Positions 8,025 to 14,934 of a stretch of 56,088 nt of DNA are shown piece by piece; positions within the stretch are counted from its first letter, which is position 1; every line of letters begins with the position of its first letter. The notes beneath the pieces are model-generated. The model saw nothing but the letters and a program-made list of their open reading frames with translations, made no database searches and was not told the origin of the DNA. The stretch lies in contig CAILJH010000158.1 of NCBI GenBank assembly GCA_903834475.1, positions 1 through 56,088 on the forward strand, written 5' to 3'. The stretch comes from an uncultured Prolixibacteraceae bacterium (GTDB lineage: Bacteria; Bacteroidota; Bacteroidia; Bacteroidales; Prolixibacteraceae). Made by a program: the position numbers and the translations under genes.

Positions 8025-9791
8025 ATGAAAACAAAATTTTTAGTCGCACTACTGGGTCTGTTTTCTTTTCTGGCCCAGGCTCAAAATCTTCCCAAAGTAG
8101 CCTCTGGAACAATCCGGCGGGTTGAAAACTTCCAATCCAAGTTTGTTGATGCCCGCAATGTGGACATCTGGCTACCTGAAGGTTACACCCCGGAAAAGAA
8201 ATACCGCGTGGTTTACATGCATGATGGGCAAATGCTGTTCGACAGTATCCAAACCTGGAACCAAAAAGAGTGGAAAGTGGATGAAGTTTTTTCACAACTC
8301 ATGCGCGAAAAGAAAATTGAAGAATGCATTGTGGTTGCCATTTGGAACAATGGTGCTGACCGGATTTCAGAATTTTTGCCAACCAAAATTTTTACCCTGC
8401 TCGATGATAAAACACAAACCTTGTTGAACCAAAAATACCTGAATGGCAAGGGTGCCAGAGGCGACAATTACCTGAACTTTCTGGTGAATGAAGTAAAACC
8501 ATACATCGATCTGAATTTTTCAACCTACAAGGATAAGGATCATACGTTCATGATAGGATCGAGCATGGGCGGAATTATATCAATCTATGCGATCAGCGAA
8601 TATCCCGAAGTTTTTAGTGGCGTGGCCTGTATGTCAACCGCCTGGTTAAGTCATATTGAACCGTACTACGCCATCCCGGCTGCAACTTTTGACTACCTTA
8701 AAAACAATCTTGCTTCGCCTTTCGGACATCAGATTTACATGGATTATGGCACTGGCGAGAGCGACAAACCGTATGAACTGACCCAGTCGTTTGTCGATTT
8801 AATTGCCAAAGGCAAGGGATTTGTAGATTTTAATTATCTGTCGAAAGTTTACGACAAAGACGAGCACAACGAAATTGCCTGGAGCAAGCGTCTGCATTTT
8901 CCCATCGAATTTTTGCTGGCAAAAGTTCAGCCACAAAAATGCAGTTCAGGACGTATTGAATTATATGAAGATTTTCCATCAAAACTGATCACCTCCAGAA
9001 ATGTCGAAGTATGGTTACCCGAACGATTTAGTCCAAAAAAGAAATATGCTGTTCTTTACATGCACGACGGCCAAATGCTCTATGATGCCTCCAGTTCCTG
9101 GAATAAACAATCCTGGGATGCCGATGATGTGGCAGCCAAACTGATGCAGGAAGGCAAAGTTCAGGATTTTATCATCGTTGGAATCTGGAATGGCGGAAAA
9201 ACACGACATGCAGACTATTTTCCGCAAAAACCCTTCGAATCGATGAGCCCGGAGCAAAAAGATTTTGTCATCAAACAGCTTCAGCCGACAGGACAGCCAA
9301 CCGAAATATTTCAGCCAGTCTCCGACAATTACCTGAAGTTTCTGGTGACTGAACTCAAGCCATTTATCGACAAAAAATACCCGGTTTATACCGACCGGAA
9401 ACACACGTTTGTAGCTGGGAGCAGCATGGGCGGACTCATTTCGATGTATGCTATTTGTGAATATCCCGATGTGTTTGGAGGAGCAGCCTGCCTGAGTACC
9501 CACTGGCCCGGAATATTCTCCATGGAAAACAATCCGGTTCCAGCTTCATTTGTTAATTTCCTGAAGAAAAATTTACCGCTTCCGAAAAGCCACAAAATTT
9601 ATTTTGATCATGGCGATCAAACCCTGGATGCCATGTATCCGCCTTTACAGAAAGAGGTTGACGAAGTAATGAAAGCCAAAGGATATTCGGGTAAAAACTG
9701 GGAAACTCAATTCTTTCCGGGAAAAGATCACAGTGAAAAATCATGGAATGAGCGGTTAAATATTCCATTGGAGTTCTTACTAAAAAAGTAA
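8025..9791 (+). CDS. Secreted esterase with two tandem alpha/beta-hydrolase domains
   Basis: A 588-residue exported protein. The signal peptide starts at the ATG at 8025 (hydrophobic LVALLGLFSFLA, cleavage after QAQ); a 20-codon upstream extension is ignored. Two copies of a putative-esterase (esterase D/Fes/IroE-like) domain follow, roughly residues 20-300 and 305-588. Each begins with a similar strand (NVDIWLPEGY and NVEVWLPERF), then YMHDGQML, then the nucleophile elbow GSSMGG at S180 and S467, and ends with a candidate catalytic histidine (DEHNEIAWSKRL and KDHSEKSWNERL). Both sites look intact. Possible substrates include siderophore or feruloyl esters; this is not decided by the sequence. 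It follows the LytS/LytTR pair. Confidence 0.85.
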   Translation: MKTKFLVALLGLFSFLAQAQNLPKVASGTIRRVENFQSKFVDARNVDIWLPEGYTPEKKYRVVYMHDGQMLFDSIQTWNQKEWKVDEVFSQLMREKKIEECIVVAIWNNGADRISEFLPTKIFTLLDDKTQTLLNQKYLNGKGARGDNYLNFLVNEVKPYIDLNFSTYKDKDHTFMIGSSMGGIISIYAISEYPEVFSGVACMSTAWLSHIEPYYAIPAATFDYLKNNLASPFGHQIYMDYGTGESDKPYELTQSFVDLIAKGKGFVDFNYLSKVYDKDEHNEIAWSKRLHFPIEFLLAKVQPQKCSSGRIELYEDFPSKLITSRNVEVWLPERFSPKKKYAVLYMHDGQMLYDASSSWNKQSWDADDVAAKLMQEGKVQDFIIVGIWNGGKTRHADYFPQKPFESMSPEQKDFVIKQLQPTGQPTEIFQPVSDNYLKFLVTELKPFIDKKYPVYTDRKHTFVAGSSMGGLISMYAICEYPDVFGGAACLSTHWPGIFSMENNPVPASFVNFLKKNLPLPKSHKIYFDHGDQTLDAMYPPLQKEVDEVMKAKGYSGKNWETQFFPGKDHSEKSWNERLNIPLEFLLKK

Positions 9792-9793
9792 GA

Positions 9794-10342
9794 ATGGAAA
9801 AACTTATCGTATTTGGAATTCTAAGTCTGCCGGTTATTCTAATTTCATGGCGCACTTTATTCAGTATAAAAACCCATGGTTTTTACCGGTTCTTTAGCTG
9901 GGAATGTATTCTTTGGCTTTTGGTTTCCAATTACAGCTTTTGGTTCGAAAATCCGTTTGGCCTCAAACAGATTTTTTCCTGGATATTCCTTTTCTATTCC
10001 ATTTATCTGGTTCTCGCAGGAACTTTACTTTTGAAAAAAGCAGTAAAAACAGACCTTGCCAGAAATGAAAAGTCACTTTACAAATTTGAAAGAACTACAG
10101 AATTAATTGAAACAGGTATTTTCAAATACATCCGGCATCCGCTCTATTCATCACTGCTATTTCTAACCTGGGGGATATTCCTAAAAAACACAACTGCATT
10201 TTTGCTCGTTATATGCTTGTTCTCATCTGTATTCCTCGTGATTACCGCCCTTTTTGACGAAAAAGAATGTGTTACCTATTTTGGTGAAAAATATTGTCAT
10301 TACATAAAACGGACCAAACGATTCATCCCATTTGTCTTTTAA
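9794..10342 (+). CDS. Isoprenylcysteine carboxyl methyltransferase-family membrane protein
   Basis: A 182-residue integral membrane protein with about five hydrophobic segments and the C-terminal signature of the ICMT/PEMT methyltransferase superfamily: IRHPLYSS, then an acidic pair before FGEKYCHYIKRTKRFIPF. Members bind S-adenosylmethionine between the last two helices; bacterial substrates are usually unknown (lipids or small isoprenoids). The start is 2 bases after the esterase stop, so it is probably co-transcribed with it. After this gene the sequence becomes visibly more AT-rich. Confidence 0.8.
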   Translation: MEKLIVFGILSLPVILISWRTLFSIKTHGFYRFFSWECILWLLVSNYSFWFENPFGLKQIFSWIFLFYSIYLVLAGTLLLKKAVKTDLARNEKSLYKFERTTELIETGIFKYIRHPLYSSLLFLTWGIFLKNTTAFLLVICLFSSVFLVITALFDEKECVTYFGEKYCHYIKRTKRFIPFVF

Positions 10343-10475
10343 AACAGGATAAAAAACTACAATCAGAATTTCCAGTTTCAGAAAGGTTGATCTTTCGGCA
10401 AACCAAACTCTACAATAAATTGTTACCAGTAATGCTAAGACGACCGTGCAAACATCAAACGACAGAAAATAAAAT

Positions 10476-11279
10476 ATGACAGTAGAACTATTCAATCAAG
10501 AATTTGAAGGCATCGTAGGACAATTAAAATCTTATATTTTAAGAATTACGGCAAGCATTGCAGACGCAGAAGATATTGTTCACGACACGTATATAAAAGC
10601 TTTGGACAAATTACACACTTTCCGAGGCGCATCTTCCTTAAAAACATGGCTATTTACTATTGCTTCCAACTTGGCAAAAGACAATTTAAGAGCACAAAAA
10701 CGCTGGACAGAAAATGTAACTGATATCACAAAAGAAGCCGCTCTAAATAACAGACAGTTCTTTCAAGAGGCAATGAATATCCGAATGACTTCACCTCACG
10801 GACAATACGAAGTAAAAGAGCATATTGCTTTTTGTTTTACCTGCATCTCAAAATCATTACCCTTAGAGCAACAACTTTGTGTTTTTCTGAAAGAAGTTTA
10901 TGAGTTTAAAGTTTCTGAAATACCGACCATACTCGGAACTACCGAAGCAATGGTAAAATATTACCTGCATGCAGGTCGGTCAAAAATGATTAACATTTTT
11001 GATGGGCGATGTGCCTTGATAAACAAAGAAGGTGTTTGCCATCAATGTTCCGAACTCAATGGAATTTTCAATCCAAAACAAAATACACAAGTAGAATTAA
11101 TGAAAATTGATTTAGTTAAGGAAGCGGAAAAAGGGGATAAAGAACATTTATTTGATTTAAGAATGCAGGTTTTAAGAGAAATAAATCCGTTTAAATCAAA
11201 AGCTTCTGAATTGCAACTATATCATTTAGAGCATAATAGACAAGTAATGGAAAAGTATTTGGAAAAAACTGTTGATTAA
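10476..11279 (+). CDS. ECF-type RNA polymerase sigma factor with C-terminal extension
   Basis: A 267-residue sigma-70 family protein. Region 2 is clear (DAEDIVHDTYIKALDKL and FRGASSLKTWLFTIASN). Region 4 follows (LPLEQQLCVFLKEVYEFK, then a helix-turn-helix around ILGTTEAMVKYYLHAGR). Beyond region 4 about 80 extra residues carry a cysteine cluster, C-x8-C-x2-C, in RCALINKEGVCHQCSELNG, which may bind metal or respond to redox. No anti-sigma gene is adjacent. It leads an AT-rich co-directional run (SRPBCC, small protein, NmrA), which may be its targets. Codon use is more AT-rich than in flanking genes, suggesting acquisition. Confidence 0.85.
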   Translation: MTVELFNQEFEGIVGQLKSYILRITASIADAEDIVHDTYIKALDKLHTFRGASSLKTWLFTIASNLAKDNLRAQKRWTENVTDITKEAALNNRQFFQEAMNIRMTSPHGQYEVKEHIAFCFTCISKSLPLEQQLCVFLKEVYEFKVSEIPTILGTTEAMVKYYLHAGRSKMINIFDGRCALINKEGVCHQCSELNGIFNPKQNTQVELMKIDLVKEAEKGDKEHLFDLRMQVLREINPFKSKASELQLYHLEHNRQVMEKYLEKTVD

Positions 11280-11329
11280 TCCTATCGTTTTGTTTTGCCC
11301 AATCGTCAACATAGAAAACAAAACGAAAA

Positions 11330-11839
11330 ATGAAGTATTTAATCACAATTTTAACAATGACAATGATGATAACATCAACAATGGCTCAAAATGGAAAAGC
11401 AGCGACCATTAAAACAACGTTTCACAGAGAAACATCTGTAAGTATCGAAATTAAAGCCGACCCGGCAATTGTTTGGGCTTTGCTAACTAAAGCTTCTGAC
11501 TATCCACATTGGAATTCAACCGTAACTTCTATTGAAGGCAACATCGCATTAGGTGAAAAAATTAAATTAAAATCAATTCTTGATGCTAAGCGAACCTTTA
11601 AACTCAAAGTAAAAGAGTTTGAACCAGAGAAGAAATTAGCTTGGGGAGATGGTCAGGGAAATCGTGTTTATACCATCACAAAAAATGGAAGCGGAACAAT
11701 AACATTTTCAATGACTGAAAAGATTGGCGGGTTAATGTTTCCAATGTATGCTAAAATGATTCCATCATTTGACCAATCGTTTGAACAATTTGCAAGCGAC
11801 CTGAAAAAGGAATCGGAAACAATTATGAGTGCCAAATAA
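11330..11839 (+). CDS. SRPBCC-fold (START/Bet v1-like) exported protein
   Basis: A 169-residue protein with an N-terminal signal-like segment (ILTMTMMITSTMA then Q) followed by a polyketide-cyclase/SRPBCC domain: SVSIEIKADPAIVWALLTKA, SDYPHWNSTVTSIEG and LAWGDGQGN. The fold makes a hydrophobic ligand cavity; ligand and role are unknown. It lies 50 bases after the ECF sigma gene and shares its AT-rich composition, so it is plausibly in the same operon. Confidence 0.8.
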   Translation: MKYLITILTMTMMITSTMAQNGKAATIKTTFHRETSVSIEIKADPAIVWALLTKASDYPHWNSTVTSIEGNIALGEKIKLKSILDAKRTFKLKVKEFEPEKKLAWGDGQGNRVYTITKNGSGTITFSMTEKIGGLMFPMYAKMIPSFDQSFEQFASDLKKESETIMSAK

Positions 11840-11864
11840 TTTTTCAACCTAAAAATCAAACAAA

Positions 11865-12179
11865 ATGAAAATAGTTAAAGTAACATACACCACAAAAGCA
11901 GAGTTCTCAGAACAAAATCAAAGCAATATAAAAATTGTAATGACTGATTTGCAAAATGCAAATCATCAGGGCATCAATTACAATGTTTGTTTATTGGCTG
12001 ACAATAAAACATTTATTCATACTGCATTTTTTAAATCAGATGAAGACCAGAGACTTTTAACTGAATTACCATCTTTCAAAAGTTTTCAAGAACTGTTAAA
12101 ATCTAGTGGACTTGAAGTTCCACCCAAACAAGAATTGCTAACATTAGTAGGTTCATCAACTAACATTTTTAACTCGTAA
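11865..12179 (+). CDS. Small ferredoxin-like-fold protein, possibly ABM-type
   Basis: A 104-residue cytoplasmic protein with no signal peptide. The pattern of strands and helices (KIVKVTYTTK, NIKIVMTDLQ, GINYNVCLLADNKTFIHTAFF and the helix SFKSFQELLKSSG) resembles the antibiotic biosynthesis monooxygenase-like dimeric fold, but no catalytic motif can be named. It sits between the SRPBCC and NmrA genes, with 25- and 1-base gaps, so it is almost certainly part of that operon. The family assignment is tentative. Confidence 0.6.
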   Translation: MKIVKVTYTTKAEFSEQNQSNIKIVMTDLQNANHQGINYNVCLLADNKTFIHTAFFKSDEDQRLLTELPSFKSFQELLKSSGLEVPPKQELLTLVGSSTNIFNS

Positions 12180-12180
12180 T

Positions 12181-13059
12181 ATGAAAACAATTTTAGTCAC
12201 GGGTGCAACAGGACGACAAGGTGGTGCTGTTATTGAACATTTGCTTAAGAATAATTTTAGCATAAAAGCACTGTCAAGAACACCAGATAGTGTTTCAGCA
12301 CAGCTTCTCACTTCAAAAGGAATAACTGTTGTGAAGGGTGATATGTCAAATATTCAATCGTTAAAAGATGCTATGAAAAACTGTTATGGAGTTTTTAGCA
12401 TTCAAAATTATTTTGAATATGGTGCTGAAAAAGAAATTTCATATGGTAAAAACGTAGCGGATGCTGCAAAGCAAAGTAACATTTCGCATTTTATTTACAG
12501 TTCGGTTTGCAATACTGATAGCAATACTGGCGTACCTCATTTTGAGACGAAAAATAAAATTGAACAATATATCAAAAGTATTGATTTGCCATACACCATT
12601 TTACGGCCGGTGAAGTTTATGGAAAACTATTACATCCCACAGGTATTTAAGGGGATATTAAGTGGTAAGCTATTTGATTCAATAAAGTCAGGCAAAAAAC
12701 ATCAGATGATTACCCTGGATGATATAGGTAAATATGTTGCAGATGCATTTGCTAATCCCGAAAAATATTTAAACAAAACAATTGAAATTGCTGGCGATGA
12801 ATTAACCAATGAGGAAGTTGCCCAAACTATGTCAGAAGTGCTTGGAATTAAAGTGAAGTTCAAGAGGCTGCCTTTGTTTATTGTCAAATTAGTAATGGAT
12901 AAAGAATTGTATCTGATGTTTAATTGGTTTTATGAAAAAGGGTTTACAGCTAATTTAGAAGAAACAAAAAGAAATTTTCCATCGGTTAAAGTTACTACTC
13001 TAAAAGAATTTTTACTCAATGAAAAATGGCAACGATGGAATAAAAAAGGAAGCGTTTAA
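12181..13059 (+). CDS. NmrA-family NAD(P)-binding protein
   Basis: A 292-residue Rossmann-fold protein of the NmrA/atypical SDR class. The N-terminal dinucleotide-binding loop is VTGATGRQGG, then KGDMSNIQSLKDAM and a central FIYSSVCN, where classical SDRs would have the YxxxK tyrosine. Members act as NADPH-dependent reductases or redox sensors. The gene starts one base after the previous stop and shares the AT-rich codon use of the block from 10.4 to 13.5 kb. Confidence 0.88.
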   Translation: MKTILVTGATGRQGGAVIEHLLKNNFSIKALSRTPDSVSAQLLTSKGITVVKGDMSNIQSLKDAMKNCYGVFSIQNYFEYGAEKEISYGKNVADAAKQSNISHFIYSSVCNTDSNTGVPHFETKNKIEQYIKSIDLPYTILRPVKFMENYYIPQVFKGILSGKLFDSIKSGKKHQMITLDDIGKYVADAFANPEKYLNKTIEIAGDELTNEEVAQTMSEVLGIKVKFKRLPLFIVKLVMDKELYLMFNWFYEKGFTANLEETKRNFPSVKVTTLKEFLLNEKWQRWNKKGSV

Positions 13060-13082
13060 AACAAATTCAAAATGAAGATTAT

Positions 13083-13489
13083 ATGAAAAATGAAATCGGA
13101 ACAAAAGAAAACCCTTCAGTTTTAAAAACACCTCCCTTGACGTCGGAATATACAATGCACGTTGACGAAAAAGATGGTAAGGAAGTTTTAGTTTGCCAGT
13201 TGGCAAGACGGTGTTGTTATACGACATCCGTTGTTTAACTGACCTTCAATCAATGCTAAAAAAGCATGGTGACTGGATGGAACTTGGTAGTGCTGACGAG
13301 CAGAAACCTGCAAAGGACGGAACGGTAGAAGCTTGGGGACGTTCAGAGAAAAATCCTGTTGGTGGATGGTATGGTCTTAAAAAAGGACTTCGTGGACGTT
13401 TTGGAATGTATATTCCACCATTAATGGAAAAACTCGGACTTGCAGAAGTAACACACGACGCAAAGGGGAATAAAATGAAAGCAAAGTAA
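13083..13489 (+). pseudogene. Frameshifted small conserved protein of unknown function
   Basis: The ATG at 13083 opens a frame (MKNEIGTKENPSVLKTPPLT, then HVDEKDGKEVLVCQ) that ends at 13230. The natural continuation, VGKTVLLYDIRCLTD through GRFGMYIPPLMEKLGL to the TAA at 13487, lies in another frame. Loss of one G at about 13199 (reading CAGTTGG where CAGGTTGG would keep the frame) explains the break. Joined, the product would be about 135 residues and compact, similar to a small conserved uncharacterised family. A sequencing error cannot be excluded. A TTG at 13193 could start only a truncated product. Confidence 0.65.
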
Positions 13490-13683
13490 CTACGGACAAA
13501 TAAGCACTATTTGAACAGCACCTACATGAAATTGTCGGTTCAGTGCTCTGCACACAGTTTTGTGGTTAATCAAACATTGGTTGTCCGCATCAACATTTGT
13601 ATTAAAAATCGTGAACTTCTTTTAGCTGCAAACCGTTACCTGTCTAGTTAAACTTTTCTTATTCGAATTAAAAACGACAAACG

Positions 13684-14604
13684 ATGCAAACAATTCTTGG
13701 AGCAAGCGGCACTGTTGGTGTTGAGCTTGCAAAAGCCTTAAAAACCTATACCGATAAAATCAGGATAGTTAGTCGGAATCCTAAAAAGACCAATGAATCT
13801 GACGAATTATTCCCCGCCGATCTGACTGATTCATCTCAGATTGACAAAGCCATTCAAGGCTCAGAAATCGTGTATGTTACCATTGGATTTGAGTACAAGC
13901 TTAAAGTCTGGCAAGCTAACTGGCCCAAATTCATGAAGGCAGTTATCGAGTCGTGCCAAAACCATCAGGCAAAACTGGTATTTTTCGATAATGTATATAT
14001 GTACGATCCTTCGGAAATCCCAAATATGACTGAGGAATCCAGAATAAATCCTTCAAGCGGAAAAGGAAAAATACGCGCAGAAATTGCTCAAATGATATTA
14101 TCGGAAGTAGAGAAAGGCAAACTCACCGCTTTGATTGCCCGCTCGGCTGATTTTTACGGTCCAAAGTGTATGAACAGCATGACGCAAACTATCATAGAAA
14201 ACCTGAAGAAAGGGAAAAAAGCAATGTGGCTGGCCAGTGCTGATAAAATGCACAATTTCACCTTTACTCCGGATGCCGGAAAAGCAACTGCTCTGCTTGG
14301 AAATACTCCGGATGCGTACAACCAGGTTTGGCATTTGCCGACCACCCACGACAAACTAACAGGAAAGCAATGGGTTGAAAAATTTGCCCAGGCGTTAGGT
14401 GTAGAGCCAAAATACTCGGTTCTGCCTGTTTGGATGATGGGAATTTTAGGAATTTTCATTCCAATCCTGGGAGAATTGAAAGAAATGTCGTATCAAAATG
14501 ACCGTGATTATTTCTTCGACAGCAGCAAATTCGAAAAACGATTCGACCTGAAGCCAACTCCTGTTGATGTAGCTGTTCATGAAACGGTAAATTCATACAG
14601 TTAA
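13684..14604 (+). CDS. NAD-dependent epimerase/dehydratase-like protein
   Basis: A 306-residue extended-SDR-like protein. The dinucleotide-binding loop ILGASGTVGVELAKAL sits at the extreme N-terminus and is followed by RIVSRNPKK and an acidic DLTDSSQ. The mid-protein stretch VFFDNVYMYDPSEIPNMTEE resembles the active-site region of sugar epimerases, though the YxxxK pair is not clear. Codon use returns to the more balanced composition of the rest of the window, so it seems separate from the AT-rich block despite the shared direction. Substrate unknown. Confidence 0.82.
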   Translation: MQTILGASGTVGVELAKALKTYTDKIRIVSRNPKKTNESDELFPADLTDSSQIDKAIQGSEIVYVTIGFEYKLKVWQANWPKFMKAVIESCQNHQAKLVFFDNVYMYDPSEIPNMTEESRINPSSGKGKIRAEIAQMILSEVEKGKLTALIARSADFYGPKCMNSMTQTIIENLKKGKKAMWLASADKMHNFTFTPDAGKATALLGNTPDAYNQVWHLPTTHDKLTGKQWVEKFAQALGVEPKYSVLPVWMMGILGIFIPILGELKEMSYQNDRDYFFDSSKFEKRFDLKPTPVDVAVHETVNSYS

Positions 14605-14798
14605 CTGATGATATTAAGATACTGAAAAACCTTATCAATAAATACTGAATTCTGTTCGTCAGGATTTCGATCAAACTTTTGCTTCAGTCTGTTCTGGTCG
14701 ATGCAGTTTACGAATTGCACCGGGACGAATTTTTGCAACCCGATCAGGTTTTTCACACTACTGATCTTTTCTGTGTTTTCAAGATTAAAAATTCTGTT
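14601..14798 (-). pseudogene. Possible gene remnant on the minus strand
   Basis: A stop-free minus-strand frame of 65 codons with protein-like composition (for example LIGLQKFVPVQFVNCIDQN and FIDKVFQYLNIIS before TAA) but no ATG. A short ATG-initiated frame just upstream in another register ends by running into it, as a frameshift would produce. It fills most of the 330-base gap between the epimerase-like gene and the xylanase. I do not recognise a family; it may be chance. Confidence 0.25.
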
Positions 14799-14900
14799 TC
14801 ATCCAAATTCATTTGACATTTTCTAAACCCGCTAACAACATTTTTAAAATAGTCAGAACAATCCGGCGAATTTTCTAAACAGCGTGGACAAATAATTTAT

Positions 14901-14908
14901 TAAGTTTG
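14901..14908 (+). promoter_or_regulatory. Bacteroidota-type -7 promoter element
   Basis: TAAGTTTG fits TAnnTTTG and lies 26 bases before the xylanase ATG. No clear -33 box is seen. Confidence 0.45.
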
Positions 14909-14934
14909 TAGGGAATTATCCTTTAACCAAACCA

